From assembly GCA_051745305.1 (NCBI GenBank), contig JBNJDY010000054.1:1-10639 (forward strand): a stretch of 10,639 nt of DNA, given 5' to 3'. This DNA comes from Saliniplasma sp051745305 (GTDB lineage: Archaea; Thermoplasmatota; Thermoplasmata; Halarchaeoplasmatales; Halarchaeoplasmataceae). A program made the translations under genes and the position numbers. The notes below the pieces were generated by a model that had not been told where the DNA came from, did no database searches, and was given only the letters and a program-made list of their open reading frames with translations. This document shows, piece after piece, positions 1 through 6,560 of the stretch; within the stretch, counting starts at the first letter, position 1; each line of letters starts with the position of its first letter.

Positions 1-2
1 AA

Positions 3-434
3 GATATCTTGAAAGATACTCCCGTCATGCCCGGTTTTGATAAATGTTTAAAATCATTCAAAAAACATGATTTCAACACCGCCATAATAAGCGGAGGTTT
101 GAAACCTTTAGCCTATATGATAGGCGATCATTACTTCGACGTTATCAAAGCTAATGATGTAGTCTGCAGAGAAAATAAACTAACCGGGGAGGGGATCCTC
201 GAAGTACCGTTGAACGATAAAGGAACGACCTTCGACGACTTAATAAAAAAGTTCAATACATCTCCTGAAAGAACAGTGGCTGTTGGAAACAGTTTCATCG
301 ACGTGCCCATGCTTGAGAGAGCCGGGTTAGGTATTGCCTTCGACCCTGCCGATGAGAAAGTTCGTTATGCCGCTGATATAGTTATCACTGAAAAAGATCT
401 TTTTAAAGTATGGGAAGCCGTAAAAAATGCATGA
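3..434 (+). CDS. HAD-family phosphatase, phosphoserine phosphatase-like (5' end outside window)
   Basis: The reading frame is open to the left edge, so this is the C-terminal part of a longer gene; a TTG at 9 is not a credible start. Visible HAD landmarks are the PMPG segment, motif II (IISGG, with the Ser that binds phosphate), a Lys in NDKG matching the motif III lysine, the ANDVVCRENKLTGEG stretch typical of SerB-like enzymes, and a motif IV region reading AVGNSFIDVPMLERAGLGIAF. The DxDxT nucleophile motif must lie upstream of the window. In SerB enzymes motif IV is usually GDGAND; here the first Asp, a magnesium ligand, is Asn (codon 288-290), while the second Asp is kept. It ends 59 bp before the R15P isomerase gene and could be co-transcribed with it. 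A role in making serine from 3-phosphoglycerate would fit the neighbours but is only inference; the substrate cannot be read from the sequence. Confidence 0.8.
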   Translation, partial: DILKDTPVMPGFDKCLKSFKKHDFNTAIISGGLKPLAYMIGDHYFDVIKANDVVCRENKLTGEGILEVPLNDKGTTFDDLIKKFNTSPERTVAVGNSFIDVPMLERAGLGIAFDPADEKVRYAADIVITEKDLFKVWEAVKNA

Positions 435-444
435 TGTGATTTAA

Positions 445-479
445 TGAAGCTTCATCGAAGATTTTATCAACATTGTTGA
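445..479 (+). promoter_or_regulatory. Candidate promoter/operator of the AMP-pathway operon: two palindromes and a TATA-like box
   Basis: TGAAGCTTCA (445-454) is a perfect 10-bp palindrome. TCAACATTGTTGA (467-479) is a perfect 6+1+6 dyad. Between them is an AT-rich ATTTTAT element (461-467), centred about 30 bp before the ATG at 494, which suits a TATA box serving a leaderless or nearly leaderless transcript. The second dyad would cover the TATA-to-start-site interval, a position where a bound regulator would block transcription. No good Shine-Dalgarno sequence precedes the ATG, which fits leaderless initiation. The palindromes are seen directly; the promoter and operator roles are inferred. 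Confidence 0.4.
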
Positions 480-493
480 ACATATTATGCATT

Positions 494-1396
494 ATGAAAG
501 GTGATGAATTCACAGGGTTGGGTTTAGAGGATATTGCTAAAAAGATCGAATCCATGGAGATAAGGGGGGCAGCTAAGATCGCTAGAGCTGCAGCACATGC
601 TCTAAAAGAAGAAGCTGTAAAAGGTGAAGAAGGATTAGATGAACGTATCAATGAAGCGGTGGAGAAACTGAAAAAAACTAGACCTACCGCGGTCTCACTT
701 CAAAACGCCATCAGATATGTTACCATGAACGAGGTCTCAGGCTTCACAGCGGATACGATCAAAGAGAGGGCCGACACGTTTATCGAAAAGTCTCGTTCAG
801 CAGGTAAAAAGATAGCGGAATACGGAGGTAAGCGTATCAGCAATGGGAACACTATTTTGACACACTGCAACAGTTCCATGGCACTAGGTGCCATCAAATA
901 CGCTTGGGATATGGGTAAAGAAATAGAAGTTATCGCCACCGAATCCCGTCCTAAAAAACAAGGTTACATAACGGTACGAGAACTGGCTGAATACGGCATA
1001 CCCGTAACGCTGATCGTTGATTCTGCTGTCAGGTACAAGATGACTGATGTTGACCACGTGTATGTAGGAGCGGATACCATAGCTTCAAACGGTGCGGTGA
1101 TCAACAAGATCGGGACATCTCAGGTTGCATTGTGTGCCCACGAAGCCCGTGTACCGGTAACCGTTTGTGCTGAAACATACAAATTTTCAAGGGAGACCGC
1201 TTTCGGAAATTTGGTGGAGATCGAAGAACGAGATGCTGAAGAGATCGTCGATCCAGAGAACTTTCCAGGCGTGAAAATAAGTAACCCGGTATTCGACGCA
1301 ACCCCTGCTGATTATGTAGATTGTGTAGTTACCGAGGAAGGTGTTATATCACCCTCTGAATCATATAGAATTATAAAGGAGATGATGAAAGAATGA
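494..1396 (+). CDS. e2b2: Ribose-1,5-bisphosphate isomerase (R15Pi, aIF2B-like family)
   Basis: The enzyme converts ribose-1,5-bisphosphate, made by AMP phosphorylase, into ribulose-1,5-bisphosphate for RuBisCO. It belongs to the eIF-2B alpha/beta/delta-like family. Counting from the ATG at 494 (300 residues), the N-terminal helical part includes MEIRGAAKIARAAA (21-34) and TRPTAVSLQNAIRY (62-75). The C-terminal Rossmann-like part has THCNSS, whose Cys125 matches the catalytic cysteine of the Thermococcus enzyme, and YVGADTI, whose Asp194 matches the catalytic aspartate. ESRPKKQG, NGAVINKIGT and AETYKF are further family signatures. An in-frame TTG at 473 would add seven residues; the ATG was preferred for its codon and its position relative to the TATA-like box, and its length is close to the roughly 320 residues usual for the family. 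Its stop overlaps the RuBisCO start by 4 bp (ATGA), suggesting translational coupling. The two next genes make this assignment much stronger than a translation-factor reading. Confidence 0.93.
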   Translation: MKGDEFTGLGLEDIAKKIESMEIRGAAKIARAAAHALKEEAVKGEEGLDERINEAVEKLKKTRPTAVSLQNAIRYVTMNEVSGFTADTIKERADTFIEKSRSAGKKIAEYGGKRISNGNTILTHCNSSMALGAIKYAWDMGKEIEVIATESRPKKQGYITVRELAEYGIPVTLIVDSAVRYKMTDVDHVYVGADTIASNGAVINKIGTSQVALCAHEARVPVTVCAETYKFSRETAFGNLVEIEERDAEEIVDPENFPGVKISNPVFDATPADYVDCVVTEEGVISPSESYRIIKEMMKE

Positions 1397-2622
1397 CGAT
1401 AGATTATTTGGCTTTAGGTGAAGATTTAGATGAAGATGAGTACCTTATCTGCGAGTATACGGTTAAAAGTGACCTAGATATCGAAACTGCTGGAAAACGT
1501 ATCGCGGAAGAGGAATCCACCGGTACGTGGACTAGACCTACAACTTTATCGGAAGATATCTTCAAAAAGTATGGAGCTAAAGTGACGAAGGCTGAAGGAA
1601 ACAGAGTAGAGATAGGATATCCGGTTATAGATTTTTCAGGTGAGATAGGTGAGGTCCCTCAGATACTGAGTATAGTTGCAGGTAACCTTTTCGGTTTGGA
1701 TTCCTTAGATGGTGTGAGGTTGGTCGATATACACTTCCCACAGGAGATGATAGATAGGTATCCAGGACCTCAGTTCGGGATCGAAGGCCTAAGAGGGATA
1801 CTAGAACGACCAGATAAACCGCTCATAGGAACCATCGTTAAACCAAAGATCGGACTTCCACCGAAAGAATTTGCTGATTATGTTTATCAAGCCGGCAAAG
1901 GCGGTTTAACTAATAGTAAGGACGACGAAACTCTAGTGGACCAGGATTTTTGTCCTTTAGAAGATAGAGTCAATCATGTTAGCGAATCTCTAGACCGGTT
2001 GAAAGAGGAGGGGCACAAGATGATACACGCCCATAATATCAGTACGAGCGGTCATCGTATACTTGAAGCCGCTGATATAGCTCTTGAAAATGGTGCAAGA
2101 CAGTTGATGGTGGATGTTTTAACGGTGGGTTTCGCCGGTGTTCAAGCGTTAGCTGAAGACCCCTCAATCAAAGTACCAATACACGTCCACCGGGCTATGC
2201 ATGCGGCTATAACAAAAGATCCGGAGCATGGAATCTCCATGCCGGTGATATGTAAATTAGTGCGTCTAGTAGGTGGGGATGCTCTTCATATAGGGACCTA
2301 TGGTATCGGTAAGATGCACGCAGATGTCAGTGAAGAACTGTACAGTAGAGAGGTCGTCACGGAAGATATGAAGGGGTTGAAACCCATGATGCCAGTAGCC
2401 AGCGGTGGACTGCATCCAGGAATGATCGATAAACTCATGGAGAAAAGTGGACCAGATGTTCAGATCCAAGCAGGTGGTGGGGTCTCAGGTCATCCTGATG
2501 GGGTCAGGAGTGGTGCCGCTGCACTCAGACAGGCTGTGGATGCTGCATACAATGGTATAGATCTTAGAGATTATGCAGGGGACCACAAAGAACTAAGAAA
2601 GGCTATGGAGAAATGGATGTGA
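1393..2622 (+). CDS. rbcL: Form III (archaeal) ribulose-1,5-bisphosphate carboxylase large subunit
   Basis: It carboxylates ribulose-1,5-bisphosphate to two 3-phosphoglycerates, closing the AMP pathway. No small-subunit gene is present, as expected for form III. Almost all active-site residues are visible: Glu40 with GTWT (44-47), Asn98 in AGNLFG, Lys150 and Lys152 in TIVKPKIGL, Lys176 (carbamylated lysine) with Asp178 and Glu179, His266-Arg267 in HVHRAMHA, His299 in HIGT, loop 6 Lys307 in GIGKM, SGG (337-339) and GG (361-362) before GHPDG. It is therefore very probably active and not a form IV RuBisCO-like protein. At 409 residues it is compact for the family (about 420-445). The carbamylation motif reads GGLTNSKDDE, where the usual form is GG-x-DF-x-K-D-D-E, so the conserved Asp-Phe pair is Thr-Asn. 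The start overlaps the isomerase stop, and AMP phosphorylase begins 4 bp downstream. Confidence 0.96.
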   Translation: MTIDYLALGEDLDEDEYLICEYTVKSDLDIETAGKRIAEEESTGTWTRPTTLSEDIFKKYGAKVTKAEGNRVEIGYPVIDFSGEIGEVPQILSIVAGNLFGLDSLDGVRLVDIHFPQEMIDRYPGPQFGIEGLRGILERPDKPLIGTIVKPKIGLPPKEFADYVYQAGKGGLTNSKDDETLVDQDFCPLEDRVNHVSESLDRLKEEGHKMIHAHNISTSGHRILEAADIALENGARQLMVDVLTVGFAGVQALAEDPSIKVPIHVHRAMHAAITKDPEHGISMPVICKLVRLVGGDALHIGTYGIGKMHADVSEELYSREVVTEDMKGLKPMMPVASGGLHPGMIDKLMEKSGPDVQIQAGGGVSGHPDGVRSGAAALRQAVDAAYNGIDLRDYAGDHKELRKAMEKWM

Positions 2623-2626
2623 TATC

Positions 2627-4147
2627 ATGTTGCAGTTAAAAGGTAAAAAAATAGACATCGAGGCAGGGGAATACACGATCCTCTTGAATAACATCGATGC
2701 AGAAAGATTAGGTGTTAGAAGTCAAAGTAGGGTCAGGATCGATAATAAAGGTAGTACAGCTAGTGCTATCGTTGAAACTTCTAATACTTTGGTAGATGAG
2801 GGCGAGATCGGACTGCTGGAAAGGGTCTTCAAAGAAGTGAATGCAAAGGAAGGGGATATACTAAAGATAGTTACTGCAAAAAGGCCAGAATCTATAGAAC
2901 ATATCAAGGAAAAATTAGAAGGTAAAGAACTCTCAGAACATGCTATCAACGAGATAATCCAGGATATTGCAGATCATAAACTATCGGATATAGAACTGTC
3001 TGCCTACGTTTGTGGAGTTTACTCAAAGGGGATGAATAATAGGGAGATAAAGGATCTAATTTTGGCCATGATCAAAACCGGCGATACTATCGAGTTCGAT
3101 AAGAATCCAGTTTTCGATCATCATAGTATCGGGGGCGTTCCCGGGAACAAGATCACGTTACTGATAGTACCCATCGTTGCTGCTGCAGGTATGATGATAC
3201 CAAAAACCAGTTCGAGGGCTATATCTAGCGCAGGGGGAACGGCGGACATATTTGAAGTTCTAGCGGATGTTACTTTGAGCACGGAAGAAATAAAGAGGAT
3301 AGCTGAAGATGTCGGTGGGACAATAGCATGGGGTGGTGGAGTGAACCTTGCCCCAAGTGACGATATCATAATCAGAGCTGAATATCCGCTTAGGATAGAC
3401 CCGTATCCACAGGTTTTGGCCTCTGTACTGTCGAAGAAAAAAGCTACCGGGGCCGACTACCTTGTAATGGATATCCCCGTTGGACCCAACACCAAAGTAG
3501 AGAGTATGGAAGAGGGTAGAAAATACGCTAGAGATTTTGTTTCATTAGGTGAAGAGATCGGGATACAGGTGAGATGTGCTTTGAGTTACGGTGGTCAACC
3601 CGTTGGTGCGGCAGTTGGTCCTGCTGCAGAAGCTAAAGAGGCATTGATGGCCCTAGAAGGTAAAGATGTACCAACTAGTTTGATAGAAAAATCTACAGCA
3701 CTTGCAGGGATGGTGTTGGAACAGGGAGGTGTAAGAGAAGGTAAGGAAGAAGCTAAACGTATACTCGAAAGTGGAGAAGCCCTTGCCAAGATGAAAGAGA
3801 TAATTGAGGCACAAAAAGGAGACCCTAACATTACTTCAGAGGATGTTCAACTTGGTAAATTTACCAAGGAAATACTAGCTTCCGAGGACGGATATGTCGG
3901 TTCTATACACAATGGAAATATAATCAATATAGTCCGTAATGCTGGAGCTCCACACGATAACGGTGCTGGATTGATCCTCAACAAAAAGAAGGGGGACAAG
4001 GTAGAGATCGACGACTGTCTTTTCACCATCTACTCTGAGCACGAAAAGAAATTAAACGAAGCTGCTAAACTCGCCAAACATCTCGATCCTTTCAACATAG
4101 AAGGGATGATACTTGAATGTCATCCAGATTTTAAAACCGTGGGATAA
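2627..4147 (+). CDS. deoA: AMP phosphorylase (archaeal DeoA)
   Basis: It phosphorolyses AMP (and other NMPs) to the free base plus ribose-1,5-bisphosphate, the entry step of the AMP pathway. At 506 residues it matches the archaeal AMP phosphorylases (about 500) and is longer than bacterial thymidine phosphorylase, because it has an extra N-terminal domain (roughly 1-85). The thymidine/pyrimidine phosphorylase signature is complete at residues 195-210 (SSRAISSAGGTADIFE). DHHSIGGVPGNK (164-175) is the substrate/phosphate loop typical of the archaeal branch. The C-terminal domain holds GYVGSIHN and the GAPHDNGAGL segment. The archaeal form, together with adjacent R15Pi and RuBisCO, argues for AMP phosphorylase and against a plain thymidine phosphorylase. 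The ATG lies 4 bp after the RuBisCO stop, with a weak GGATGTGAT ribosome-binding-like stretch overlapping that stop. The gene ends 4 bp from the convergent arcS gene. Confidence 0.95.
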   Translation: MLQLKGKKIDIEAGEYTILLNNIDAERLGVRSQSRVRIDNKGSTASAIVETSNTLVDEGEIGLLERVFKEVNAKEGDILKIVTAKRPESIEHIKEKLEGKELSEHAINEIIQDIADHKLSDIELSAYVCGVYSKGMNNREIKDLILAMIKTGDTIEFDKNPVFDHHSIGGVPGNKITLLIVPIVAAAGMMIPKTSSRAISSAGGTADIFEVLADVTLSTEEIKRIAEDVGGTIAWGGGVNLAPSDDIIIRAEYPLRIDPYPQVLASVLSKKKATGADYLVMDIPVGPNTKVESMEEGRKYARDFVSLGEEIGIQVRCALSYGGQPVGAAVGPAAEAKEALMALEGKDVPTSLIEKSTALAGMVLEQGGVREGKEEAKRILESGEALAKMKEIIEAQKGDPNITSEDVQLGKFTKEILASEDGYVGSIHNGNIINIVRNAGAPHDNGAGLILNKKKGDKVEIDDCLFTIYSEHEKKLNEAAKLAKHLDPFNIEGMILECHPDFKTVG

Positions 4148-4151
4148 AAAA
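4144..4151 (-). terminator. U-rich 3' end of arcS
   Basis: Directly after the arcS stop the minus strand reads TTTTTTATCCC. A short T-run without a stem is the usual archaeal termination signal. It fills the whole 4-bp gap to AMP phosphorylase and runs into its last codons. Confidence 0.4.
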
Positions 4152-5834
4152 TCAAACGTAGTGCCTAACTCGTACTGCCTCGCCTCTATCCGCATCTATC
4201 ATCTCGATGCCTGACATAGAGGCAGGACCGACACCTTTTAACTCGCCTTTGTGTACGAGTATCACTTCGTCCTCTGGATATATTTTTTCATCCGCATCTT
4301 TTACACCAACTGCGAATACACTACCTTTTGGTCTAAAATCATCTATTTCCGCCTGGTGTTCTCCTGTCTCAAGTATCTTCTCGGCACCCTCTATGGTCAA
4401 AGAGATCAGTCCTCTTTCATTGACCAACATCCCTAATTGAGTCCCATCTTCCATTATTCGGTACTCTGGGTATCTACCTTTGATCTGTGCATCCTTAAGT
4501 AGTACTTCTCCAGCCTTCAAGCCGAACTGAAATATCGCCAAAGAACGAATGTTCTCCCACAAGAACCGTTTTACACTTTGATTATTCCCTTCATTCAAAG
4601 AATTTATTTCATCCTTTAACCTATCCAAAGCTTCTTTATCTAGATGATACCCTTCTGATACGGTATCGATACAGTCTATATCTTCTTTTACAAAACCCAT
4701 GTCAGGAGGTAGGTGTGAGATCACATGTTCGTAACTTCCTTTATCGATGATGTGATTCAACTGTTCCAAAATCAACTCTTTTTCTTCTTCAAACCACGTT
4801 TTGGACACAGGTATATCGTACTGTTTTGCAGGATAGAACATCTCGATCTCCCGAGGTACTGCACCCAGGGGTGATGTCAGGATAACTTCATGAACCGATG
4901 TCCAAGGAGTTCCCTGTATAGCCTGCCTTATGCGGGAATGCGTCCTAGATAAGAAATACGGCTTAGATGCAGAACATGGGAGAAGTAACAGTATCGGTCT
5001 TGATGGAGGAGAATACCGATCTTGGATTCTGGTTATGAACCGTTTTATATCAGGTCTGTTCAAAGCTTCACGGGTCGTTACGTTAACCTTATCGCCTGTA
5101 ACAGGGACTCCCTTGGAGAATTTTGGGTAAGACCCGTCTAACATCCGTAAAACTTCCACCTGCCATGGTTCACTGCGGACACGTGTTTCAACGAGTTCTC
5201 GGATCCTCCCTTTTTCGATGGCATTTCTTATGAGTTTTAATTCATCCATCATCTTTCGCTTATTATCTGTTCCATCACCGGAGAATCCCATCCAATCGGA
5301 AAGCTTAACTCCTTTCATTTCAAAATACTCTGCACTTACCGAATCGAATATATCTACCCCTAAATAAGCAAGGAGCGCCATGTTCTGGGGTTGAGCGATA
5401 CCAGGGGTGTATATCAGCTTGTGGTATGGTATCTTTTCCCTTAAAGTAGTAATCTTTTCAAACAGATCTCTACTGCGTGAAAGTAACTGCGGTGAATTTC
5501 CGATGACGTATATATCTGCATCATCTCTAGGTTCTTGGTCGTAGATGATCTGCACCCTGTCACTACCGCCCCTCTCACTGACCAAAAACCCACCAAGAGT
5601 TTCAGGATAACCGAATGTGGTGGGTAAAGTTTCTTCACCATCGAGAACGTCAAACATATTTTTGGGTACCTTGATGTCACCTTTTCCATTAGTTGATATG
5701 GTGATCTCTGCATAATCTGGAGGCGAGAAATACTCGCACTCTAAAAATAAAATATTTGGGCAGGTAAATTCCTTATCACATAAACTGAATTTCCCTTTTT
5801 TTGCAAGTCCCCATCGCTCGGTTATCTCGATCAT
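4152..5834 (-). CDS. arcS: Archaeosine synthase ArcS (TgtA2), tRNA position 15 modification
   Basis: ArcS acts on preQ0 at position 15 in the D-loop of archaeal tRNA, after TGT has inserted it; the family attaches lysine to the preQ0 base on the way to archaeosine. The 560 residues show the family architecture. An N-terminal TGT-like half includes IYTPGIAQPQNMALLAYLGVD (about 141-161) and DSVSAEYFEMKG. A central catalytic region carries the hallmark PCSASKPYFLSRTH (286-299) and SPLGAVPREIEMFYPA (321-336). A C-terminal PUA RNA-binding domain spans about 497-558 (GSVFAVGV, EDEVILVHKGELKGVGPASMS). I see no clustered C-x-C-x-x-C zinc site in the TGT-like half, so that part may only bind tRNA. The ATG at 5834 has a TATA-like ACTTTTTAA centred about 28 bp upstream, suggesting a leaderless message. 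It converges tail-to-tail on AMP phosphorylase and shows no functional link to it. Confidence 0.93.
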   Translation of the reverse strand: MIEITERWGLAKKGKFSLCDKEFTCPNILFLECEYFSPPDYAEITISTNGKGDIKVPKNMFDVLDGEETLPTTFGYPETLGGFLVSERGGSDRVQIIYDQEPRDDADIYVIGNSPQLLSRSRDLFEKITTLREKIPYHKLIYTPGIAQPQNMALLAYLGVDIFDSVSAEYFEMKGVKLSDWMGFSGDGTDNKRKMMDELKLIRNAIEKGRIRELVETRVRSEPWQVEVLRMLDGSYPKFSKGVPVTGDKVNVTTREALNRPDIKRFITRIQDRYSPPSRPILLLLPCSASKPYFLSRTHSRIRQAIQGTPWTSVHEVILTSPLGAVPREIEMFYPAKQYDIPVSKTWFEEEKELILEQLNHIIDKGSYEHVISHLPPDMGFVKEDIDCIDTVSEGYHLDKEALDRLKDEINSLNEGNNQSVKRFLWENIRSLAIFQFGLKAGEVLLKDAQIKGRYPEYRIMEDGTQLGMLVNERGLISLTIEGAEKILETGEHQAEIDDFRPKGSVFAVGVKDADEKIYPEDEVILVHKGELKGVGPASMSGIEMIDADRGEAVRVRHYV

Positions 5835-5857
5835 CTAAGTACGCAATATCTTCTAGA

Positions 5858-5866
5858 TTAAAAAGT
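5858..5866 (-). promoter_or_regulatory. Putative TATA box of arcS
   Basis: The minus strand reads ACTTTTTAA, centred about 28 bp upstream of the arcS ATG. The spacing suits transcription starting at or next to the start codon. No Shine-Dalgarno sequence is present between them, in line with a leaderless transcript. Confidence 0.4.
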
Positions 5867-5882
5867 ATTTCTTCAAGAAAGG

Positions 5883-5902
5883 TAAAATAAAAAGAAAGGG
5901 GG
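5883..5902 (-). terminator. C5/T-rich terminator tract after the small protein gene
   Basis: The minus strand runs CCCCC, then TTTCTTTTTATTTTA, 20 bp after the stop of the 72-residue protein gene and before the arcS promoter. Such pyrimidine/U-rich tracts mark archaeal transcript 3' ends. A very similar C5-then-T tract is found at 10281-10299. Confidence 0.5.
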
Positions 5903-5921
5903 TTTGGACGAGTTTTCAGTT

Positions 5922-6140
5922 TTACTCCTTCATTATCTTCATCCAGCCGCCTGATTCGTAGACCGCTAGACCTCTTTCGTCGAGTTTCTCTTGAAATTCG
6001 TTCCAATCAATCGTTTCTAGCCTTGGATTGTTACCTTTTGTAAACTGGATACCATCTGTACCTTTTACCAAACCTGGTTTCAACCCTTTTTCCTCAGCGA
6101 TTTTTTGTGCCTTGGATACACTTATTTTTTCCATGCTCAT
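5922..6140 (-). CDS. Small hypothetical protein, 72 residues
   Basis: I do not recognise a named family. The protein is charged and compact, without signal peptide or membrane segment. It has a helical-looking KAQKIAEEKGLKPGLVKG segment, then GIQFTKGNNPRLETIDW, an amphipathic EFQEKLDERGLAVYES stretch and a GGWMKIMKE tail, so a small single alpha/beta domain is likely. The start is set by a clear GGAGG (6149-6153 on the minus strand) 8 nt before the ATG at 6140. The longer frame starting at 6164 would place that site inside the coding region. A second ATG at 6134 is 14 nt from the site and less likely. The gene has its own promoter, diverges from ftsZ, and is separated from arcS by a terminator-like tract. 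The sequence looks conserved in style, but that would need a database search. Confidence 0.75.
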   Translation of the reverse strand: MSMEKISVSKAQKIAEEKGLKPGLVKGTDGIQFTKGNNPRLETIDWNEFQEKLDERGLAVYESGGWMKIMKE

Positions 6141-6148
6141 CTTTTTTG

Positions 6149-6153
6149 CCTCC
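6149..6153 (-). promoter_or_regulatory. Shine-Dalgarno site GGAGG deciding the start of the small protein gene
   Basis: The minus strand reads GGAGG, CAAAAAAG, ATG. The 8-nt spacing is near ideal and selects the ATG at 6140 over the upstream in-frame ATG at 6164. Confidence 0.7.
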
Positions 6154-6178
6154 GGTTTTATCATCCATTTTCGAATAA

Positions 6179-6223
6179 GGTCGTTTACCCGACCCCAGTA
6201 TCTTAATAGTATATTAATATAAA
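6179..6223 (-). promoter_or_regulatory. Promoter and 5' leader hairpin of the small protein gene
   Basis: On the minus strand a TATA-like TTTATATTA (6215-6223) sits in a long AT stretch. About 25 bp downstream, where the transcript should begin, lies GGTCG-GGTAAA-CGACC (6194 down to 6179), a 5-bp GC-rich stem with a 6-nt loop. The hairpin would form at or very near the RNA 5' end, about 25 nt before the GGAGG site. It could stabilise the leader or act as a binding site. The pairing is seen; the transcription start is inferred. Confidence 0.4.
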
Positions 6224-6301
6224 TAAGTTTCGCTAATATCCAGCTATTTTGTATGATTTTCCCATAAAAAAGAGCTGTTTTCGACTGAAAAATTAAAATT
6301 G

Positions 6302-6313
6302 TCCGACGTGTTA
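6302..6313 (+). repeat. Inverted repeat, left copy (TCCGACGTGTTA)
   Basis: This 12-mer is the exact reverse complement of 6561-6572. Read toward the small protein gene on the minus strand it is TAACACGTCGGA, lying about 78 bp upstream of that gene's TATA-like box. Confidence 0.75.
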
Positions 6314-6391
6314 GTTTGGATAAAAAAATGAGTAAACTTACACGAACCTGAAAATTATGTGTTTTTCCGATAATTCATACACTACATATTT

Positions 6392-6404
6392 TTTGTCAGA
6401 CAAA
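6392..6404. repeat. Perfect palindrome TTTGTC-A-GACAAA
   Basis: A 6-bp dyad around a single base, operator-like in form. CATAC (6376-6380) and GTATG (6406-6410) lie outside it and could add an imperfect outer stem. No function can be assigned. Confidence 0.5.
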
Positions 6405-6415
6405 TGTATGCTACA

Positions 6416-6445
6416 ATTCCAGTCCAAACTATAGAATACTGGAAT
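6416..6445. repeat. 8-bp inverted repeat with 14-nt loop (ATTCCAGT / ACTGGAAT)
   Basis: ATTCCAGT at 6416-6423 pairs perfectly with ACTGGAAT at 6438-6445. No T-run follows on either strand, so it does not look like a terminator. Confidence 0.5.
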
Positions 6446-6560
6446 CAAATTATGTATTGAAATGAATGTCATGCAAAATATAGATGTGTGTTGAGATAAA
6501 TCATCCATCCCTCCAAACATTGATAATTTTTACTCCTCCTACTACGTTTAAAACTCTGGA

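Noticed and set aside
494..1396. Reading the isomerase as a translation initiation factor aIF2B subunit
   Set aside because: The catalytic Cys and Asp of R15P isomerase are present and the gene is coupled to RuBisCO and AMP phosphorylase.
2627..4147. Reading the phosphorylase as thymidine phosphorylase
   Set aside because: It has the archaeal N-terminal extension, about 506 residues, and sits in the AMP-pathway operon.
6338..6520. 60-codon minus-strand ORF in the intergenic region with GGAGG sequences nearby
   Set aside because: The upstream GGAGG is 14 nt from the first ATG and the second abuts the next in-frame ATG, so neither spacing is good. Composition is unlike the neighbours and no family is recognisable. 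Kept only as a possibility under findings.
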